Assembly: GCA_029978335.1 (NCBI GenBank)
Contig: JAPOJQ010000012.1
Coordinates: 1-45,896, forward strand
Reading direction: 5' to 3'
DNA from: Actinomycetota bacterium
Lineage (GTDB): Bacteria > Actinomycetota > Acidimicrobiia > Acidimicrobiales > Ilumatobacteraceae
DNA: 45,896 nt
Shown here: in pieces, positions 43,246 to 45,896 of the stretch
Numbering within the stretch: position 1 is the stretch's first letter
Layout of the letters: every line of letters starts with the position of its first letter
The notes under the pieces: generated by a model
What the model saw: the letters and a program-made list of their open reading frames with translations, nothing else
Database searches by the model: none
Told to the model about the DNA's origin: nothing
Program-made: the position numbers and the translations under genes

Positions 43246-44418
43246 TCAGGCGGTGCGCAGCCATGCGATGGGCTGGCGGGGGGCGAGTCGTTCGGTGTCG
43301 ACGGCGATGTAGCTCTGGAGAATCCCGGCAAAGGGGGAGCGAACCTCTACGTCGCCGACATGGCCAAGGATGGTGCCGACGCTGATCGTCGTGCCATCAG
43401 CGATTCCGGCGGTGGCAAACACTCCAGCAGCCGGACTGACGACCAGACGTTCACTGGCAAAGAGGTGCTCGCCCTCAGCCGAAGCGTTCTGCGTTGCTGG
43501 CTCGCCGCCGATCCACGCGAGCAGACGGTCGAGTTCATCGGGCGTCGCAACCGAGATCGTGCGCACACCGTCGAGGGTGCGTTTTGCCATGCCGGTGAGC
43601 ACGCCACCAGGTCCGAGTTCGGCGATTTCGGTCACGCCCATCTGGCCCATCGTCTGCAGTCCGTGCTTCCAACGCACCGGACTCGACAACTGAGCGGAGA
43701 GCAGCGCGATCCACTCTGCTCCACGATCGTGCGGCTTTGAGTCCACGTTCGAGATGATCGCCACCTCAGAGTCGCGGATATCGGCGAGCGCGATGGCATC
43801 ACGTAGACGATCACGCGCCGCAGTCATATATGGCGTGTGAAATGCGCCCGAGACCTGCAGCGGCATCACCTTCTTAGCGCCGAGCGTTTTGGCTTGGAGG
43901 CCGGCGGCTTCGACGCCAGCGGGCGATCCGGCGATCACGACTTGGCCTGGTGCATTGAAGTTCGCCACCCACACGTCATCGTCTGCGAGATTGCAGGCGA
44001 CCTCAACCTGGTCGTCGTCGAGTCCGAGTACAGCAGCCATCGTGCCCGGTTGTTCGTTGCCTGCGTCGTGCATTGCGGCGGCGCGGGCGCTGACGAGCGC
44101 AACGCCTTCGGCGAAGCCGAGCGCGCCCGATGCTGCGAGGGCGGTGTACTCGCCGAGACTGTGTCCTGCGAGCACGTCGGGGGAAATGCCCAGTCGTTCG
44201 ACGGCGTCGAGCACCATCAAACTCGAGACAAAGGTGGTGAGTTGGGCGTTCCGGGTGTCACGAAGCTCATCGGCATCGGCGTCGAGTAAGAGCCGGCCAA
44301 CGTCGCGACCGGCGACATCGCTGGCTTCGACGACGAGGTCCCAGCTGTCGTGGTCGACCCAAGGTCGTCCCATTCCGGGTCGTTGCGATCCCTGCCCGGG
44401 AAAGGTGAAGGCAAGCAC
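43246..44418 (-). CDS. fabD: Malonyl-CoA:ACP transacylase with C-terminal lipoyl/biotinyl-like domain
   Basis: A 390-residue FabD; normal FabD is about 310. Residues 1-305 are the transacylase: FPGQGSQ (6-12), GHSLGE with Ser87, Arg112, GAFHTPYM with His194 and ELGPGGVLTGM. Residues 326-390 add a beta-rich domain: VVSPAAGVFATAGIADGTTI, then VGTILGHVGDVEVRSPFAGI and a closing VDTERLAPRQPIAWLR, whose spacing (SPxAG, two-fold symmetric halves, GxPIAWL end) resembles a barrel-sandwich hybrid of biotinyl/lipoyl carriers. The modified-Lys turn (EAMKM type) is absent, so it is not a carrier in the usual sense. First gene of the fab operon. Confidence 0.92.
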   Translation of the reverse strand: MLAFTFPGQGSQRPGMGRPWVDHDSWDLVVEASDVAGRDVGRLLLDADADELRDTRNAQLTTFVSSLMVLDAVERLGISPDVLAGHSLGEYTALAASGALGFAEGVALVSARAAAMHDAGNEQPGTMAAVLGLDDDQVEVACNLADDDVWVANFNAPGQVVIAGSPAGVEAAGLQAKTLGAKKVMPLQVSGAFHTPYMTAARDRLRDAIALADIRDSEVAIISNVDSKPHDRGAEWIALLSAQLSSPVRWKHGLQTMGQMGVTEIAELGPGGVLTGMAKRTLDGVRTISVATPDELDRLLAWIGGEPATQNASAEGEHLFASERLVVSPAAGVFATAGIADGTTISVGTILGHVGDVEVRSPFAGILQSYIAVDTERLAPRQPIAWLRTA

Positions 44419-44481
44419 GCGCCGAGGCTAGACCGAGTGGGATGCCCGAAGCTGCTACCCATCGGTAGGTGATGGTCGATT

Positions 44482-44499
44482 GGAACGCCGCGGCGTTCC
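44482..44499. promoter_or_regulatory. Perfect 18-nt palindrome in the fab/tRNA divergent region
   Basis: GGAACGCCGCGGCGTTCC is a perfect inverted repeat without spacer, 64 nt upstream of fabD on one side and 23 nt before the tRNA on the other. A smaller hairpin CTACC-CATC-GGTAG lies at 44455-44468. There is no T-tract, so an operator for a dimeric regulator is more likely than a terminator. Which gene it controls is not shown. Confidence 0.5.
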
Positions 44500-44521
44500 T
44501 GCCGGTAGCCTCGACGGGGTC

Positions 44522-44594
44522 GCCCCGGTAGCCCAACGGCAGAGGCAGCGGTCTCAAACACCGTCCAGTGTCGGTTCGAATCCGACTCGGGGCA
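44522..44594 (+). tRNA. tRNA-Leu-like (anticodon CAA) with short variable arm
   Basis: A 73-nt cloverleaf: acceptor GCCCCGG/TCGGGGC, D-arm GCC...GGC with the Leu-like loop containing GGCAGA, anticodon stem GCGGT/ACCGT with loop CTCAAAC (anticodon CAA, codon TTG), variable loop CCAGT of 5 nt only, T-stem GTCGG/CCGAC with loop TTCGAAT, and discriminator A. CAA reads Leu, but Leu tRNAs normally have a long variable arm. Discriminator A and the 3-bp D-stem do fit Leu. CCA is not encoded. Confidence 0.85.
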
Positions 44595-44620
44595 CGATCT
44601 CATCGCTATCGGCTCGTAGC

Positions 44621-44920
44621 ATGGCTGGTATGTCCCGCTGGCTGCTCGAGCGTCGCCTATCGCAGACCGCGTCGCGTTTGAATGATCTCCGTCTCGAACT
44701 GGCGCAACTTGAGGAACAGCTGGCGGTCGTTGCCGATGAAGCCGCCGATCATGAACTCCGTGCGTTGGTGTCGGAAACTCCGCTGGCCGGTCATGAAGCG
44801 ACTGAGGCTCGCCGCCAGGCAAGCGCCCTGACCCGCCACCGTGATCACCTCGTGTCGTCAATCGTCGAGTTAGAGCAACGCCAAGACGAGATGCTCGATT
44901 CTTTGGGGTCGGTCCGATGA
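44621..44920 (+). CDS. Small coiled-coil protein coupled to the ANTAR regulator
   Basis: A 99-residue protein that is almost entirely predicted helix, with heptad-like runs RLNDLRLELAQLEEQLAVV (about residues 20-38) and HRDHLVSSIVELEQRQDEML in the second half, consistent with an antiparallel coiled coil. No catalytic motif or membrane segment. The start may be ATG 44621 or the in-frame ATG 44630. Its stop overlaps the ANTAR regulator start (ATGA), so translation is coupled. It could be a partner or stabiliser of that regulator; I do not recognise a family. Confidence 0.75.
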   Translation: MAGMSRWLLERRLSQTASRLNDLRLELAQLEEQLAVVADEAADHELRALVSETPLAGHEATEARRQASALTRHRDHLVSSIVELEQRQDEMLDSLGSVR

Positions 44921-45495
44921 GTATTCGTGTGGTGATCGCCGAGGACGAAGCCATCATCCGTATGGACCTGCGTGAAACTCTGGTTGAGGAGGGTTACGAC
45001 GTGGTCGGCGAGACGGGCCGCGGCGACGAAGTCGTGCAGTTGGTGCGCGACCTGCAGCCTGATCTGGCGATCCTCGACGTGAAGATGCCCGGCATGGATG
45101 GACTTGAAGCCGCTGGTGTGATCACGAAAGAGAAGTTGTGCGGTGTGCTCATGTTGACGGCGTTCAGCCAACGAGAGGTGATCGAACAAGCACGTGACGC
45201 CGGCGCGTTGGCGTTCCTCGTGAAGCCGTTCCAGCGGAGCGATTTGGTGCCCGCGATTGAAGTGGCAATCGGACGCTTCCGTGAACTTCGTGACCTGACG
45301 GGTGAAATCGATTCGCTCGGGGAGCAGCTCGAGGCCCGCAAGTTGGTCGACCGAGCCAAAGGTATTTTGATCGACACGTGTGGTCTGTCGGAATCGGATG
45401 CGTTCTCGTTTATTCAGCGCACGGCGATGAGCGGACGTAGCCGCATGCGTGATGTTGCCGAAAGCATCATCGACGGCAGCCTCCGGCCCGGGTGA
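44917..45495 (+). CDS. ANTAR-domain response regulator (PdtaR-like)
   Basis: A 192-residue two-domain regulator. The receiver domain has acidic EDE (9-11), phospho-acceptor Asp54 in AILDVKMPGMDG, and KP in FLVKPFQRSDL. The C-terminal ANTAR domain (about 135-187) has RKLVDRAKGILIDTCGLSE and SEADAFSFIQ-like (SESDAFSFIQRTAM) and binds RNA hairpins to cause transcription antitermination in known relatives. The closest well-known protein is mycobacterial PdtaR (Rv1626), also near polA. The partner kinase is not in this window. The ATG overlaps the upstream coiled-coil gene; the stop overlaps the polA GTG. Confidence 0.93.
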   Translation: MSIRVVIAEDEAIIRMDLRETLVEEGYDVVGETGRGDEVVQLVRDLQPDLAILDVKMPGMDGLEAAGVITKEKLCGVLMLTAFSQREVIEQARDAGALAFLVKPFQRSDLVPAIEVAIGRFRELRDLTGEIDSLGEQLEARKLVDRAKGILIDTCGLSESDAFSFIQRTAMSGRSRMRDVAESIIDGSLRPG

Positions 45496-45896
45496 CGTCG
45501 GCAATGTCGAAGGTGCTGCTCGTCGATGGCAATTCGCTGACCTATCGCGCCTTCTTCGCTCTGCCGTCCGACATGGCGACATCGTCGGGTCAGGTGACCA
45601 ATGCGGTGTTCGGGTTTGTCTCGATGCTCGCCAATGTGCTGCGAGATCAACGCCCCGATGGAGTGTTGGTTGCGTTCGACCGACCAGAACCGACCTTCCG
45701 TCACGAAGCGGAGCCCGATTACAAGGCGCAGCGAGAGAAAGCACCGGACGAACTGCGCCAACAGATGGTGATCGTGCGTGAAGTGCTGGTGGCGCTCGGC
45801 ATCCATCAGGTGGAGTGCGCCGGCTGGGAAGCCGATGACATCATCGCCACGGCGGCTACTGAGCTTGCGGCCCGCGGCGACGACGTGGTGATTGTC
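45492..45896 (+). CDS. polA: DNA polymerase I, 5' part (runs off the window)
   Basis: The first 135 codons of polA, open to the window edge. The 5'-3' exonuclease domain begins KVLLVDGNSLTYRAFFALP and continues with GVLVAFDRPEPTFRHEA, PDYKAQREKAPDEL and the metal-binding GWEADDIIATAA. GTG 45492 overlaps the ANTAR gene stop as GTGA; an in-frame ATG at 45504 is the alternative start and would give MSKVLLVDGNS, which is closer to the usual N-terminus. Confidence 0.93.
   Translation, partial: MTSAMSKVLLVDGNSLTYRAFFALPSDMATSSGQVTNAVFGFVSMLANVLRDQRPDGVLVAFDRPEPTFRHEAEPDYKAQREKAPDELRQQMVIVREVLVALGIHQVECAGWEADDIIATAATELAARGDDVVIV

Noticed and set aside
44845-45744. 299-codon minus-strand open frame over the ANTAR gene and polA start
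   Set aside because: Both plus-strand genes are certain from conserved motifs; the minus frame has no recognisable domain.

Overview
This is a high-GC, gene-dense chromosomal window of about 46 kb from an actinobacterium, most likely an Acidimicrobiia (Ilumatobacter-like) lineage. The assignment rests on an actinobacterial core-gene neighbourhood (phoH-ybeY-CBS/CorC protein, era, recO, glyS), a menaquinone pathway, an ANTAR response regulator beside polA, frequent GTG starts with 4-nt ATGA/GTGA overlaps, and secreted proteins with Thr-rich linkers and DTR/GIG-type beta-rich repeats. No plasmid, phage structural genes, insertion sequence, rRNA or CRISPR array is visible.

Layout. 1-2 kb: two small unknown proteins, tRNA-Gly(GCC) with a terminator, an alpha/beta hydrolase, and a partial direct copy of the tRNA-Gly 3' part, which together look like the scar of an integrated element. 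2-9 kb: accessory metabolism (VOC protein, SMP-30 lactonase, MFS exporter, two lipoproteins, a second hydrolase, shikimate kinase, tRNA-Cys, carboxymuconolactone decarboxylase family). 9-12 kb: a large secreted subtilisin-like protease with three tandem C-terminal repeats. 12-15 kb: phoH-ybeY-hlyC/corC operon and an SDR. 15-23 kb: menaquinone genes menE, menA, menH, menD, menF and menG/ubiE in a mixed-orientation cluster that also holds a FrnE-type DsbA protein; menB and menC are absent. 23-26 kb: acyl-CoA dehydrogenase, acyl-CoA synthetase and MaoC hydratase. 26-31 kb: era, a MtrB/LpqB-like kinase plus GerMN lipoprotein pair divergent from an OmpR-type regulator, and a crotonase. 31-36 kb: dinG-like helicase, uppS, a UppS-like partner, recO and glyS. 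36-40 kb: trpC-trpF-trpB-trpA and fabZ. 40-44.4 kb: the FAS-II operon fabD-fabH-fabG-acpP-fabF on the minus strand. 44.5 kb to the end: an unusual short-armed tRNA with anticodon CAA, a small coiled-coil protein, an ANTAR regulator and the 5' part of polA.

The most striking point is at 32.8-34.1 kb. The UppS-type enzyme on the minus strand keeps the catalytic Asp motif but lacks the C-terminal R-x-G tail and a conserved Glu. The divergent neighbouring gene, translationally coupled to recO, encodes a shortened UppS-like protein that has lost the catalytic Asp but keeps exactly that Glu and R-x-G tail. This is the division of labour seen in the eukaryotic DHDDS/NgBR heteromeric cis-prenyltransferase, so the two genes probably encode a two-subunit undecaprenyl (or longer) diphosphate synthase. 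Other notable points are a FabD with an appended lipoyl/biotinyl-like domain that lacks the modifiable lysine, the tRNA-Gly att-like duplication, and a perfect 18-nt palindrome in the control region of the fab operon.
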